In this document: positions 33,973 through 43,479 of the stretch, piece after piece
Position numbering within the stretch: the first letter of the stretch is position 1
Layout of the letters: each line of letters opens with the position of its first letter
Origin: an uncultured Ferrovibrio sp.
Lineage (GTDB): Bacteria > Pseudomonadota > Alphaproteobacteria > Ferrovibrionales > Ferrovibrionaceae
Direction of reading: 5' to 3'
Length of the DNA stretch: 64,000 nt
Assembly (NCBI RefSeq): GCF_937960835.1
Contig: NZ_CALGPC010000006.1
Coordinates: 558,001-622,000, forward strand
Made by a program: the position numbers and the translations under genes
The notes under the pieces: model-generated
The model's input: the letters and a program-made list of their open reading frames with translations, nothing else
What the model was told of the DNA's origin: nothing
Databases searched by the model: none

Positions 33973-35730
33973 ATGGCGACAGTGGCGCCTAACCGGGAGC
34001 AACAGGCGATGCGGGATGGGGATACTCCTCTATCGCTGCAGCAATGGGGGGCGCCGCCGCGCGCCGTGCGCCGTCGTGCGGCGACGGTGGATTGCGGCTG
34101 GGGCCGTCTATTGTTCGGCCAGACATTCGATAGTCCAGAGCAGGTTGCCGATCGCCTTCTGGAGGAAACCGTCGGCGAGCGCGATATCGCTTTCTATGTG
34201 CGCGAGCCGCATGTGGTTCTGTCCATGGCGCCGCAGGCGCTATTTCTCGACCCGTCGCATGCCTTCCGGTTACAGCTTGATGCGGAATTGCCGGAAGACG
34301 GAGATCGCGGTGTTGTCGTTAGGCAGGCGACCGGCGACGATGAGACGGAGATTAACCGTCTTTATGCGGCGCGTGGAATGGTTCCCTTGCGGGAAGGATA
34401 CTGCGCCGATACGCACCCGGCTGTTACTCTCCTGGTGGCGGAAACCGCATCCGGAGAGACGAAGCAGATACTCGGCGCGGTGATGGGGGTCGATCATGTG
34501 ACGGCCTTCCGCGATCCGGACAATGGCGCCAGCTTATGGGCTTTGGCCGTCGACCCGCAGGCGGCACAGCCGGGCATTGGGCGCACCCTGACGGTGGAAC
34601 TGGCGCGTCATATGCAGAAGGCTGGCCGCAGCTTCCTTGATCTCTCGGTGATGCATGACAATGAACAGGCCATTTCGCTTTATCGCCAACTGGGTTTTAC
34701 CCAGATTCCGGTTTATTGCGTCAAGACGCGGAATTCCATCAATCAGAAGCTCTATATCGGTCCCGCACCGGATGCGCATGTAAACATCTATGCGCGGATC
34801 ATTATCGATGAGGCCAGGCGCCGTGGCATTGCCGTCGATATCGAGGACGCCGCCGCCGGCATCTTCACGCTGACCCATGGGGCGCGCACGGTATCGTGCC
34901 GTGAAAGCCTGAGCGACTTCACCACGGCCGTAACGATGAGCCGCTGCGACGACAAGGCGCTGACCCGCCGGTTGCTGCAGCGCGCTGGCCTGGCGGTGCC
35001 CGACCAGATCGAGGTGCGTACGCCTGAGGATGCCGTCGGCTTCCTGGAGAAATACCGGCGCATCGTGGTCAAGCCAGCCCGCGGTGAGCAGGGCCGGGGT
35101 GTTTTCGTCGACTTGCGGCGGCGCCATGAGGTTCTCGTGGCCTATGAAACGGCGCGCCGGTTGAGCGACATGGTCATCGCCGAGGAATTTGTTACCGGCG
35201 ACGATCTCCGCGTCATCGTCATCGATGGAGAGGTAGTTGCCGCCGCCATCCGCCGGCCGGCCACCGTGGTGGGCGATGGCGTGCTGACGGTGATCGAGCT
35301 GATCGAGAAGCAAAGCCGCCGCCGCGCGGCTGCCACGGGTGGCGAAAGCCGCATTCCGCTGGACGAGGAAACCGAGCGTTGCGTCCGTGCCGCCGGTTTC
35401 GGCTTCACCGACATCCTGCCGCAGGGCGAGGGGCTGGCCGTGCGCAAGACGGCCAATCTTCATACCGGCGGGACGATCCATGATGTGACCGAACATCTGC
35501 ATCCGGTCATCGCGGAGGCTGCCATCAAGGCGGCCTCGGTGCTGCATATTCCCGTGGTTGGCTTTGACTTCATCGTCCGCTCGCCAGATCAGCCTTACTA
35601 TCGGATCATCGAGGCCAATGAACGGCCGGGCCTTGCCAATCACCAGCCGCAGCCGACGGCGGAGAAGTTTGTCGACTTCCTGTTCCCGGAGACGAAGTCC
35701 TCCTGGCGCCAGGTCCGCGGCAGCCATTGA
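33973..35730 (+). CDS. ngg: N-acetylglutaminylglutamine synthetase (GNAT + ATP-grasp)
   Basis: A 585-residue two-domain enzyme. The GNAT acetyltransferase part (about 110-260) has AVDPQAAQPGIGRTL and the SVMHDNEQAISLYRQLGF motif. The ATP-grasp part (about 300-580) has VVKPARGEQGRGVFV (near 360), VTGDDLRVIVIDGEVVAA (near 410) and a C-terminal FIVRSPDQPYYRIIEANERPG (near 535). It would acetylate glutamine and ligate a second one before the AsnB-like enzyme amidates the product. GGGAGGA precedes the ATG, 15 bases after the previous stop. Confidence 0.92.
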   Translation: MATVAPNREQQAMRDGDTPLSLQQWGAPPRAVRRRAATVDCGWGRLLFGQTFDSPEQVADRLLEETVGERDIAFYVREPHVVLSMAPQALFLDPSHAFRLQLDAELPEDGDRGVVVRQATGDDETEINRLYAARGMVPLREGYCADTHPAVTLLVAETASGETKQILGAVMGVDHVTAFRDPDNGASLWALAVDPQAAQPGIGRTLTVELARHMQKAGRSFLDLSVMHDNEQAISLYRQLGFTQIPVYCVKTRNSINQKLYIGPAPDAHVNIYARIIIDEARRRGIAVDIEDAAAGIFTLTHGARTVSCRESLSDFTTAVTMSRCDDKALTRRLLQRAGLAVPDQIEVRTPEDAVGFLEKYRRIVVKPARGEQGRGVFVDLRRRHEVLVAYETARRLSDMVIAEEFVTGDDLRVIVIDGEVVAAAIRRPATVVGDGVLTVIELIEKQSRRRAAATGGESRIPLDEETERCVRAAGFGFTDILPQGEGLAVRKTANLHTGGTIHDVTEHLHPVIAEAAIKAASVLHIPVVGFDFIVRSPDQPYYRIIEANERPGLANHQPQPTAEKFVDFLFPETKSSWRQVRGSH

Positions 35731-35742
35731 TCGGACCGCTGC

Positions 35743-36876
35743 ATGAAGGCGTTGTCGATCGATCGCGACTATCTGCTCCAGGTGCTCCGTTCGCTGCTTA
35801 TGATCCCCAGCCCCAGCGGCATGACCGATGCTGCGGTGGCTTGGGTCTGCAGCGAACTCGAATCGCTCGGCATCCCATTCGAACTGACCCGTCGCGGTGC
35901 CATCCGCGCCGATTTCAAAGGTACTCGCAGCTCGCCCGACCGCGCCATAGTCTCGCATCTCGATACGCTGGGTGCGATGGTAAAGGGTTTTCGCCCCAAT
36001 GGCCGGCTGGAAGTGGTGCCGATCGGTACCTGGTCAGCGCGCTTCGCGGAGGGGGCGCGATGCAACGTGCATACCGATCTGGACACCATGATCCGGGGCA
36101 GTATCCTGCCCTGCAAGGCCTCGGGCCATGTCTATAACGAGGAGATTGATACCCAGCCGGTTTCCTGGGCTAATCTAGAACTGCGTCTGGACGAGCGCGT
36201 ATCCACCGCAGATGAGGCCCGTGCGCTGGGCATTCACGTAGGGGATACGATCTCCATCGATCCCATGCCGGAATTTCTTGACAACGGCTTCATCGTCTCG
36301 CGCCATCTCGACGATAAGGCCGGCGTCGCCGCCATGCTGGCCGCTGCCAAGGCGATCTGCGAATCCGATGCCAAGCTGCCGATGGATTGCCATCTGATCT
36401 TCACGATTTCAGAGGAAGTCGGCGTAGGCGCATCGACCGTATTGCATGGCGATGTCGCCGAGCTGGTTTCGATCGACAATGGCACCGTGGCACCAGGGCA
36501 ATATACCAGCGAATACGGCGTCACCATATCGATGCAGGATTCCAGCGGGCCTTTCGACCGGCACCTGACGCGCAGCCTGCTCGATATCTGTGCCAAATAC
36601 CGCATCGAGCATGCACGCGATGTATTCCGCTACTACCGCAGCGATGCTGCCTCTGCTGTGGAGGCGGGCAACGATATTCGCACGGCGCTGGTCTGCTTCG
36701 CGCTCGATTCCTCACACGGCTATGAGCGGACGCACGTCAAGTCGCTGGAGGCTCTGGCGCAACTGCTTTGTTATTACATGCAATCCAAGCCGCTTTTTGC
36801 ACGCGACAAGACAGTGCTCGGCCCCCCGGGTGACCTTCCTCCGACGCGGGCAGATATTTCCGGCACCACCGACTGA
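35743..36876 (+). CDS. NAGGN-system M42-family peptidase
   Basis: A 377-residue co-catalytic metallopeptidase. Metal ligands expected of M42 are visible: His in SHLDTLG (near 67), bridging Asp in RHLDDKAGVAA (near 189), the catalytic EE in SEEVGVGAS (near 225), Asp in SIDNGT and His in SSHGYERTH (near 325). It is the third gene of the osmoprotectant trio and begins 12 bases after the ligase. Its role in making or breaking down the dipeptide amide is not established; hydrolysis on osmotic downshift is a reasonable idea. Confidence 0.88.
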   Translation: MKALSIDRDYLLQVLRSLLMIPSPSGMTDAAVAWVCSELESLGIPFELTRRGAIRADFKGTRSSPDRAIVSHLDTLGAMVKGFRPNGRLEVVPIGTWSARFAEGARCNVHTDLDTMIRGSILPCKASGHVYNEEIDTQPVSWANLELRLDERVSTADEARALGIHVGDTISIDPMPEFLDNGFIVSRHLDDKAGVAAMLAAAKAICESDAKLPMDCHLIFTISEEVGVGASTVLHGDVAELVSIDNGTVAPGQYTSEYGVTISMQDSSGPFDRHLTRSLLDICAKYRIEHARDVFRYYRSDAASAVEAGNDIRTALVCFALDSSHGYERTHVKSLEALAQLLCYYMQSKPLFARDKTVLGPPGDLPPTRADISGTTD

Positions 36877-36948
36877 GATCATTCGCCTTGTTTCCTGGTT
36901 GCGGACTCTGGCTACATCCATCTATTGATAGTGGCCATAATCACGTCA

Positions 36949-36964
36949 GGGCAGTCTGCTGCCC
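36949..36964 (+). promoter_or_regulatory. 6-bp hairpin before FAH-family gene
   Basis: GGGCAG and CTGCCC pair across the loop TCTG, ending six bases before the AGGGAGGTG ribosome binding site of the next gene. It may be a leader structure; 6-bp hairpins are common in this GC-rich DNA, so weight is low. Confidence 0.25.
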
Positions 36965-36979
36965 ATCTAGGGAGGTGAA

Positions 36980-37849
36980 ATGCGTTTATGCCGTTTCAAT
37001 CGCGACCGGATCGGCGTCGTCGAGGGCGAGGCCGTCTATGACATCACCGCCCTGTTCGATGTGCAGCCGGCATGGCCGTTGCCCCACGGCGACTGGATCG
37101 TGCGGCAAATGCCTGAGGTGCTGCCGAAGATACCCGGCTATGTCAGCGAGCAGAAGCCATTTCTGCTCAGTGGGATCCGCCTCGAAAGCCCTGTTGCCAA
37201 TCCTGGCAAGATCATCGGCGCGCCCATCAACTACCGTGCCCATATTGACGAAGCCAATGCCGACAAGGCGATCAATCACGGCAAGACCTTTACATCGCTG
37301 GACCAGTACGGCCTGTTCATCAAAGCCAATTCAGCTTTGATAGGCCCCAGTGAAGAGGTGCAGCTCAGCTTTCCGGACCGGCGCAACGACCACGAGGTCG
37401 AACTGGCTGTGGTGATCGGCAAGGAAGCGCGTTTCGTGAAATACGATCAGGCGCTGGATTACGTCTTCGGCTATTGCATCGGCCTCGATATGACGATCCG
37501 CGGTCCGGAATTTCCTGGCTTCCGCAAATCACTGGATACCTTTGCCGTGCTGGGGCCATGGATCGTGACCAAGGACGAGATCGCCGATCCCAACAAGCTC
37601 GGCCTCAGCATCAAGGTGAATGGCGAGTTCCGCCAGAACTCCAACACCAGCTATTTGATTTTCGATGTGCAGAGACTGATCGAATACGCTTCCCGTTTCT
37701 ATACCCTGTATCCCGGCGACGTGATCATGACCGGCACGCCGGAGGGGGTATCTCAGGTCAATCCCGGCGATGTGATGGAAGCCGAGATCGAGGGCATTGG
37801 CCGTATGCAGATCGCCATCGCAAGGGATTGGGGCACGCCCCGGCTTTAG
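36980..37849 (+). CDS. fumarylacetoacetate hydrolase family protein
   Basis: A 289-residue member of the FAH superfamily, C-C bond hydrolases, decarboxylases and hydratases acting on ring-cleavage products. It has KIIGAPINYRAH (near 76), DHEVELAVVIGKEAR (near 137) with the metal-binding Glu pair, GYCIGLDMTIRG (near 165) and the typical VIMTGTPEGVSQVNPGDV (near 250). It is convergent with the MFS transporter (7-base gap) and beside aromatic catabolism genes, so a role with an aromatic-derived diketone or hydroxy acid is likely; the exact substrate is unknown. Confidence 0.88.
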   Translation: MRLCRFNRDRIGVVEGEAVYDITALFDVQPAWPLPHGDWIVRQMPEVLPKIPGYVSEQKPFLLSGIRLESPVANPGKIIGAPINYRAHIDEANADKAINHGKTFTSLDQYGLFIKANSALIGPSEEVQLSFPDRRNDHEVELAVVIGKEARFVKYDQALDYVFGYCIGLDMTIRGPEFPGFRKSLDTFAVLGPWIVTKDEIADPNKLGLSIKVNGEFRQNSNTSYLIFDVQRLIEYASRFYTLYPGDVIMTGTPEGVSQVNPGDVMEAEIEGIGRMQIAIARDWGTPRL

Positions 37850-37856
37850 GCCGCGT

Positions 37857-39287
37857 TCAGTCCACGGCGCTGATCGGCCGGGCGACATCCTCAAGCATCT
37901 TGCGCTCCGCTGCTACGCCGTAGACGGCTTGAACGATGCCGGCGCCGACCATCAGCAGCGCGCCGAGCAGGTAGCCGATCAGCACCTGGCTGCGCGAGCC
38001 GGTATCGATCAGGGTGCCGAACAGCCAGGGGGCGATCACGCCGCCTAATCCGGTGCCGATCGCGTAGAAGACAGCGATCGCCAGGGCCCTGATCTCCACC
38101 GGGAAGGTTTCGCTGACCGTCAGATAAGCGGAACTCGCGGCTGCTGATGCAAAGAAGAAGACGACCATCCAGGCGATGGTCTGGCCGGTGGCGGTCAGAA
38201 AGCCCTGTTGAAACAGGAAACCGCTGATCGCCAGCAGCAATCCCGACAGGATGTAGGTGAAGGCGATCATTGGCCGACGGCCGAGCGTGTCGAATAACCG
38301 GCCAAGCAGAAGCGGACCCATCACATTGCCAAGCGCAAAGGGAAGGATATACCAGCCGACCTCATGCGCAGGCACGTCATAGAAGTCTGTCAGTACCAGG
38401 GCATAAGTGAAGAAGATTGCGTTGTAGAAGAAAGCCTGCGCGGCCATCAGACAAAGGCCGACTAGAGCTCGCCGGCGATGGTGGCGGAACAGAACATTGG
38501 CAAGATCGCGGAAGGATGTCTGGCGGCGCTCTCGCAGCCGCAGCGGCGGGCTGGCCGGTGGCGCCAACCGGTGTCCGCGCCGGATGAAGCTCTGCTCGAT
38601 GCTTGCGATCACGGCATCGGCTTGGTCTGTCCGTCCATGGACGATCAGCCATCTTGGGCTCTCCGGCAGCCAACGGCGCATCAATAAGACCGGAAGGGCC
38701 AGAACCGCACCAATGAGAAAACAGGCGCGCCAGCCCCAGTCGGCACCGAGTACAGCAGTGTCGAGCAGCAGAATTGAGCCGGCGGCACCAAAGCCTGCAC
38801 CGAGCCAGAAGCTGCCGTTGATCGCCAGATCCGACCAGCCGCGGACCCGGGCCGGCAGTAATTCCTGGATAGTGGAGTTGATCGCCGTATATTCGCCGCC
38901 AATCCCCGCACCGGTCAGGAAGCGGAAGAGTGCAAAGGTCCATATATCCGTGGAGAAGGCCGTCGCGGCGGTGGCCGTGGCATAGAGAATGAGCGTGACG
39001 AAAAACAGAAGCCTCCGTCCCAGCCGGTCGGTCAGCCAGCCGAAAAGGATTGCGCCGAGCACTGCGCCAGCCAGATAGGCGCTGGTTGCCAGGCCGATTT
39101 CGGAATTGCTGAACTGCAGGGTGGGGCTTTCCTTCAAAGCTCCTGCCACCGACCCCGCGAGCGTAACCTCCAAGCCATCGAGTATCCATGTCACGCCCAG
39201 GGCGATCACTACGAGGACATGGAAACGGCCCCATGGCAGCCGGTCGAGCCGGAGCGGAATATCGGTTTGGATGATGCGTCCCGCCAT
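37857..39287 (-). CDS. MFS transporter, aromatic-acid/sugar symporter type
   Basis: A 476-residue transporter with 12 predicted helices in two halves. The motif GWLTDRLGRR (about residue 93) between helices 2 and 3 and GRLFDTLGRRPM in the second half are the MFS loop signatures. The early LDGLEVTLAGS (Asp in TM1) resembles proton symporters of aromatic acids. ATG 39287 has GGAGG seven bases before it; the longer frame to 39422 would cover the operator. It is divergent from the hydroxycinnamate genes, so uptake of that substrate is the inference. Confidence 0.88.
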   Translation of the reverse strand: MAGRIIQTDIPLRLDRLPWGRFHVLVVIALGVTWILDGLEVTLAGSVAGALKESPTLQFSNSEIGLATSAYLAGAVLGAILFGWLTDRLGRRLLFFVTLILYATATAATAFSTDIWTFALFRFLTGAGIGGEYTAINSTIQELLPARVRGWSDLAINGSFWLGAGFGAAGSILLLDTAVLGADWGWRACFLIGAVLALPVLLMRRWLPESPRWLIVHGRTDQADAVIASIEQSFIRRGHRLAPPASPPLRLRERRQTSFRDLANVLFRHHRRRALVGLCLMAAQAFFYNAIFFTYALVLTDFYDVPAHEVGWYILPFALGNVMGPLLLGRLFDTLGRRPMIAFTYILSGLLLAISGFLFQQGFLTATGQTIAWMVVFFFASAAASSAYLTVSETFPVEIRALAIAVFYAIGTGLGGVIAPWLFGTLIDTGSRSQVLIGYLLGALLMVGAGIVQAVYGVAAERKMLEDVARPISAVD

Positions 39288-39405
39288 GCTGGCGCCTCCC
39301 GAATCAGTCCGGACCGGTTTCGATTGCATATTGGCCACCCTAAACCGCCAAACATGGCGATTTTGCGCCGGGGATGGCTGCAGGGTTGCCAAGTCCGGGG
39401 ATTTA

Positions 39406-39423
39406 GTTATATTCCATAACAAT
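39406..39423. promoter_or_regulatory. probable MarR operator in the MFS/ech gap
   Basis: GTTAT-ATTCC-ATAAC is a perfect inverted repeat followed by AAT, in an AT-rich stretch 21 bases before the crotonase start and inside the divergent gap with the transporter. The pattern GTTAT-N5-ATAAY-AAT recurs in the marR/thioesterase gap (44131-44148). MarR proteins of hydroxycinnamate operons (CouR, HcaR) bind such AT-rich dyads. Confidence 0.55.
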
Positions 39424-39444
39424 TATTTTTAAGGCAAATGCCGC

Positions 39445-40254
39445 ATGCACCTGAATCCGATTGAAAGAGCTGACAAATCCATCCTTGGCCTGCCGCCCAG
39501 CCTTGGCGTCGAAATAGACGGCGATATCGGCGTGCTGCGCCTGAAGCGGGCGGAGAAGCGCAACGCGCTGGATAACGCCACGGTGCTGGGCCTGCATAAG
39601 TTCTTCGCCGCACCCCCGGAGGGTGTGAAGGCCGTGATCATCGATGGCGAGGGGGAGCATTTTTCTGCCGGCCTTGATCTGTCTTCGTTGCAGGAGAAGT
39701 CCGCAACTGAGGGCGTTGGTCATTCGATGATGTGGCACGAAGCCTTCCGCCATATCCAGTTCGGCCAGGTGCCGGTCATCTCGGTACTGCATGGCGCGGT
39801 GATCGGCGGCGGCCTGGAACTGGCGGCATCGACCCATATCCGGGTGGCGGAAGCTTCTGCCTTCTATGCGCTGCCTGAGGGGCAGCGCGGTATCTTTGTC
39901 GGCGGCGGCGGATCGGTGCGGATTCCGCGCCTGATCGGTGCTGCCCGCATGATGGACATGATGCTGACCGGTCGCGTGTATGATGCAGCAGAGGGCCATG
40001 CCATCGGGCTGTCGCAATATCTGGTCGAGCCGGGACAGGGCATGGCCAAGGCGCTTGAGCTGGCCAAGAAGATCGCCACCAACGCCCCGATGACCAATTT
40101 CGCAGTGATGCATGCGCTGCCGCGGATCGTGGAGAGCAATCCAGAATCCGGTTATCTGATGGAGGCGATGATGTCCTCCATCGCGCAGGCCGACATCGAG
40201 GCGAAGAAGCGCATTCGCGACTTCCTGGAGAAAAGGGCCGCCAAAGTGCGTTAG
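39445..40254 (+). CDS. crotonase/enoyl-CoA hydratase family protein
   Basis: A 269-residue crotonase-fold enzyme. The oxyanion-hole segments are SAGLDLSSL (near 71) and HGAVIGGGLELAA (near 115), with ALPEGQRGIFVGGGGSVRIPRLIG (near 143) at the active site. Before a feruloyl-CoA-synthase-like ligase it should hydrate the cinnamoyl-CoA double bond, either as a hydratase of a beta-oxidation route or as a hydratase/aldolase releasing a benzaldehyde. The thiolase gene downstream favours the first, but residues alone do not decide. Confidence 0.85.
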   Translation: MHLNPIERADKSILGLPPSLGVEIDGDIGVLRLKRAEKRNALDNATVLGLHKFFAAPPEGVKAVIIDGEGEHFSAGLDLSSLQEKSATEGVGHSMMWHEAFRHIQFGQVPVISVLHGAVIGGGLELAASTHIRVAEASAFYALPEGQRGIFVGGGGSVRIPRLIGAARMMDMMLTGRVYDAAEGHAIGLSQYLVEPGQGMAKALELAKKIATNAPMTNFAVMHALPRIVESNPESGYLMEAMMSSIAQADIEAKKRIRDFLEKRAAKVR

Positions 40255-40360
40255 CCGCAAAAATCCGCTGCATGGTCGGCGGTTCTGTCCGGGTTTGATA
40301 AAAGGAGCGCCACATCAATGGCGCCCACCTGAGACAGAGAGGTAGGGAGGAGCAGGAGAG

Positions 40361-42229
40361 ATGACGTATCCGTTTCGTCAGGTTCCTTTTGGCCGTGCCG
40401 AGACCGAAGTGACCTGGCGTGCCGATGGCACGATCCTGATGCGCTCACCCGAGCCGCTGGGGGCTTATCCGGACCGGCTGACCGAGCGGATGTCGCATTG
40501 GGCCAAGACAACGCCCGATCGTGTCTTTATCGCCCAGCGAGATGCCGCCGGCGCTTGGCGGACATTCACCTATGCGCAATCCATGCACAAGCTGCGCGTC
40601 CTGGGCCAGGCCTTGCTGGATCGGGGCCTGTCGGCCGAACGACCGCTGGCAATTCTATCCGATAATGACATCGAGCATGCCTTCCTAGCCCTGGCGGCTC
40701 AGCATGTCGGCATCCCGTCGGCGGCAATCTCGCCTGCCTATTCGCTGGTTTCGACCGATTTCGGCAAGCTGCGCCATGTTCTTGATGTCCTGAAGCCGGG
40801 CATGGTATTCGCCGCCGATGGGCAGCGTTTCGCCAAGGCTCTGATGGCGACCTTGCCGCCAGAGATGGACATTGTGGTGACGCAAAACGCGGAGGCCCTG
40901 CCGGGCGGCCGGGTGACGCTGTTTGCCGATCTGGAAACCGTCACGCCGACCAATGCGGTAGAGCAGGCCCATGCCAAGGTGGGGCCCGATACGGTAGCGA
41001 AGTTTCTGTTCACCTCCGGATCGACCGGCATGCCGAAGGGCGTGATCAACACGCAGCGTATGCTGTGCAGCAACCAGCAGATGATCATCCAGTCACTGCC
41101 GGTCTTTGCCGTCGAGCCGCCGGTTTTCATCGATTGGCTGCCTTGGAACCACACGTTCGGCGGCAACCACAATATCGGCATTACGCTCTATAACGGCGGC
41201 ACGCTGTATATCGACGACGGCAAGCCCGTGCCCTCGCTGATCGAGCGGACGGTACGGAACCTGCGCGAGATCGCGCCGACCGTCTATTTCAACGTCCCCA
41301 AGGGCTTTGAGATGCTGCTGCCGTATCTGCGCTCCGAACGGCAGCTGCGCGAGACCTTCTTCAGCCGGCTGAAGATGATCTTCTATGCCGGCGCGGCACT
41401 GCCTCAGCATGTCTGGACGGAGCTGGAAGAGCTGGCGATTGCCACCATTGGCGAGCGGATTCCGATCATCAGTGGCCTAGGCGCCACCGAAACCGCGCCT
41501 TTTGCGCTTTGCGCCAACTGGCCAGTGGACCGATCTGGCGTGATTGGACTGCCGGTGCCGGGCCAGGAGTTGAAACTGGTGCCGAACGGCCAGAAGCTGG
41601 AGGTCCGGGTGCGGGGGCCCAATGTGACGCCGGGCTATTGGCGGATGGAAGATGTCACCGCGAAAGCCTTCGATGAAGAAGGCTATTACAAGATGGGCGA
41701 TGCCGCCCGCTTCATCGATCCGGATCGGCCTGAGAAAGGCCTGCTCTTCGATGGCCGCATCTCCGAGGACTTCAAGCTGACCAGCGGCACCTGGGTCAGC
41801 GTCGGGCCTTTGCGGGGGCGCTTCATCGCTCATTTTGCGCCCTATGTACGTGATGTGGTGATCGCCGGTCATGACCGTGACGATCTGGCGGCGCTGGTTT
41901 TCGTAGACGTTGAAAACTGCCGCAGCCTCTGCCCAGAGCTTGCTGGCAGCGATGTGGCCGCGATCGTGTCGCATCCCCAAGTGCGCGCACAATTCGCTGA
42001 GATGCTGGCAAGTTTTGCGGCGCAGGCGACCGGCAGCGCAACGCGGATCGAACGGATCATCCTGGTCGATGAACTGCCCTCGCTGGATGTCGGCGAGGTC
42101 ACCGATAAAGGCTCAATCAACCAGCGCGCTGTGCTCGACCATCGGGTGGCCCTGGTGGAGGATTTATATGCCGATCGGCCATCCGGTCGGGTCATCGTGG
42201 GAAGCAAGAGGATTGCTCATGTCGCCTAG
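40361..42229 (+). CDS. fcs: feruloyl-CoA synthase-like acyl-CoA ligase
   Basis: A 622-residue AMP-forming ligase activating hydroxycinnamates (ferulate, coumarate, caffeate) to CoA thioesters. The ATP-binding loop FTSGSTGMPKGV is near residue 222, a second core motif GLGATETAP near 372 and the hinge DGRISEDFKLTSGTWVS near 462. This modified A8 region (EDFKL where most ligases have DxxK) and the length fit the feruloyl-CoA synthase branch rather than fatty-acid ligases. A strong GGAGGAGCAGGAG site precedes ATG. The stop overlaps the thiolase start by 11 bases. Confidence 0.9.
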   Translation: MTYPFRQVPFGRAETEVTWRADGTILMRSPEPLGAYPDRLTERMSHWAKTTPDRVFIAQRDAAGAWRTFTYAQSMHKLRVLGQALLDRGLSAERPLAILSDNDIEHAFLALAAQHVGIPSAAISPAYSLVSTDFGKLRHVLDVLKPGMVFAADGQRFAKALMATLPPEMDIVVTQNAEALPGGRVTLFADLETVTPTNAVEQAHAKVGPDTVAKFLFTSGSTGMPKGVINTQRMLCSNQQMIIQSLPVFAVEPPVFIDWLPWNHTFGGNHNIGITLYNGGTLYIDDGKPVPSLIERTVRNLREIAPTVYFNVPKGFEMLLPYLRSERQLRETFFSRLKMIFYAGAALPQHVWTELEELAIATIGERIPIISGLGATETAPFALCANWPVDRSGVIGLPVPGQELKLVPNGQKLEVRVRGPNVTPGYWRMEDVTAKAFDEEGYYKMGDAARFIDPDRPEKGLLFDGRISEDFKLTSGTWVSVGPLRGRFIAHFAPYVRDVVIAGHDRDDLAALVFVDVENCRSLCPELAGSDVAAIVSHPQVRAQFAEMLASFAAQATGSATRIERIILVDELPSLDVGEVTDKGSINQRAVLDHRVALVEDLYADRPSGRVIVGSKRIAHVA

Positions 42230-43478
42230 TCCAGCCGGATTGACTATTGCCTTCGACGATATATGGCTTGTCGATGGCATTCGCACGCCCTTCGTCGATT
42301 ACATGGGTGCGCTGAGTGAGGTCTCGCCCATCGACCTAGGCATCAAGGTGGCGCGTGAGGTCTTGAAGAAAAGCGAGGTGCCTGCCACCGATATCGGCAC
42401 TGTGGTTGCCGGTAGCATGGCGCAGGCCTCCTACGACGCTTATATGCTGCCTCGCCATATCGGCCTCTATGCCGGTGTGCCCATTGAAGTGCCGGCGCAA
42501 CTGGTCCAGCGCGTTTGCGGCACTGGTATCGAAGCGATCTTGCAGGCTTCCGCGCAGATCAAGCTCGGCCAGACAGAAGTGGGGCTGGTGGTCGGCACTG
42601 AATCGATGAGCCGCAATCCCATCGCCGCCTATACGCACCGCAACGGCTTCCGCATGGGGCAGGTGGAATTCAAGGATTTCCTTTGGGAAGCGCTGATTGA
42701 TCCTGCGCCCGGCATCATGATGGGGGACACGGCTGAGAATCTCGCGCGTGAATACCAGATCACCCGCGAAGAGGTGGACGAATACGCTGCCGAAAGCTTC
42801 GAGCGTGCCATCCAGGCACAGAAGAGCGGTTTCCTGGCGGGCGAGATCACTCCGGTGACCAGCGAGGAGTTTGCCTTCGATGGCTATAACAAGCGCGGCT
42901 TCCGGCTGGGGCGTAAAACGCCGGAGGTGAAGGAAGACAGCCATATCCGGCCATCACCGGTGGAAGTCCTTGCCAAGATCCGGCCGGCCTTTGGCGGCGT
43001 GCAGACGGGCGGCAATTCCTCGGGCGTGGTAGATGGTGCCGCGGCCGCCATTGTGGCCTCGGGCAATTACGTGCGCAGCAAGGGCAAGGCGCCGCTGGCC
43101 CGGATCGTTGCCGGTGCCAGCGTCGGCGTGAAGCCGGAGGTTATGGGGATCGGCCCTGTCCCGGCCATCCAGGCCGTCTGCGCCAAAGCGGGGATCAAGG
43201 TCGAGGATGTTGATCGCATCGAGATCAACGAAGCCTTCGGCGCTCAGGTCATGGCCTGCATGCGGGCTCTCAATCTCGATCACAAGAAGCTCAATGTGAA
43301 TGGCGGGGCCATCGCCATCGGGCATCCGCTGGCCGCTACCGGCGTTCGGCTCGCTGTTACGGTTGCGCGCGAGTTGCAGCGCTCGGAACTGCGCTACGGG
43401 ATCGCCTCGGCCTGCATCGGCGGCGGCCAGGGCATCGCGATGCTGGTCGAAAATCCGGCTGCGGCAAAGCCGAACTAA
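42219..43478 (+). CDS. thiolase (acetyl-CoA C-acyltransferase)
   Basis: A 419-residue thiolase. The nucleophilic Cys is in QRVCGTGIEA (near 102), the NEAFGAQVMA motif near 340, the catalytic His in GGAIAIGHPLAATG near 370 and the second Cys in SACIGGGQG near 400. ATG 42219 lies within the end of fcs and gives the natural opening. Its place after fcs suggests thiolytic removal of acetyl-CoA from 3-keto-phenylpropanoyl-CoA; it could also serve as the missing beta-ketoadipyl-CoA thiolase (PcaF). Confidence 0.88.
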   Translation: MSPSPAGLTIAFDDIWLVDGIRTPFVDYMGALSEVSPIDLGIKVAREVLKKSEVPATDIGTVVAGSMAQASYDAYMLPRHIGLYAGVPIEVPAQLVQRVCGTGIEAILQASAQIKLGQTEVGLVVGTESMSRNPIAAYTHRNGFRMGQVEFKDFLWEALIDPAPGIMMGDTAENLAREYQITREEVDEYAAESFERAIQAQKSGFLAGEITPVTSEEFAFDGYNKRGFRLGRKTPEVKEDSHIRPSPVEVLAKIRPAFGGVQTGGNSSGVVDGAAAAIVASGNYVRSKGKAPLARIVAGASVGVKPEVMGIGPVPAIQAVCAKAGIKVEDVDRIEINEAFGAQVMACMRALNLDHKKLNVNGGAIAIGHPLAATGVRLAVTVARELQRSELRYGIASACIGGGQGIAMLVENPAAAKPN

Positions 43479-43479
43479 G

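Noticed and set aside
34534..35958. A 474-codon open frame on the minus strand opposite ngg
   Set aside because: Shadow of the GNAT/ATP-grasp gene, whose motifs are certain on the plus strand.
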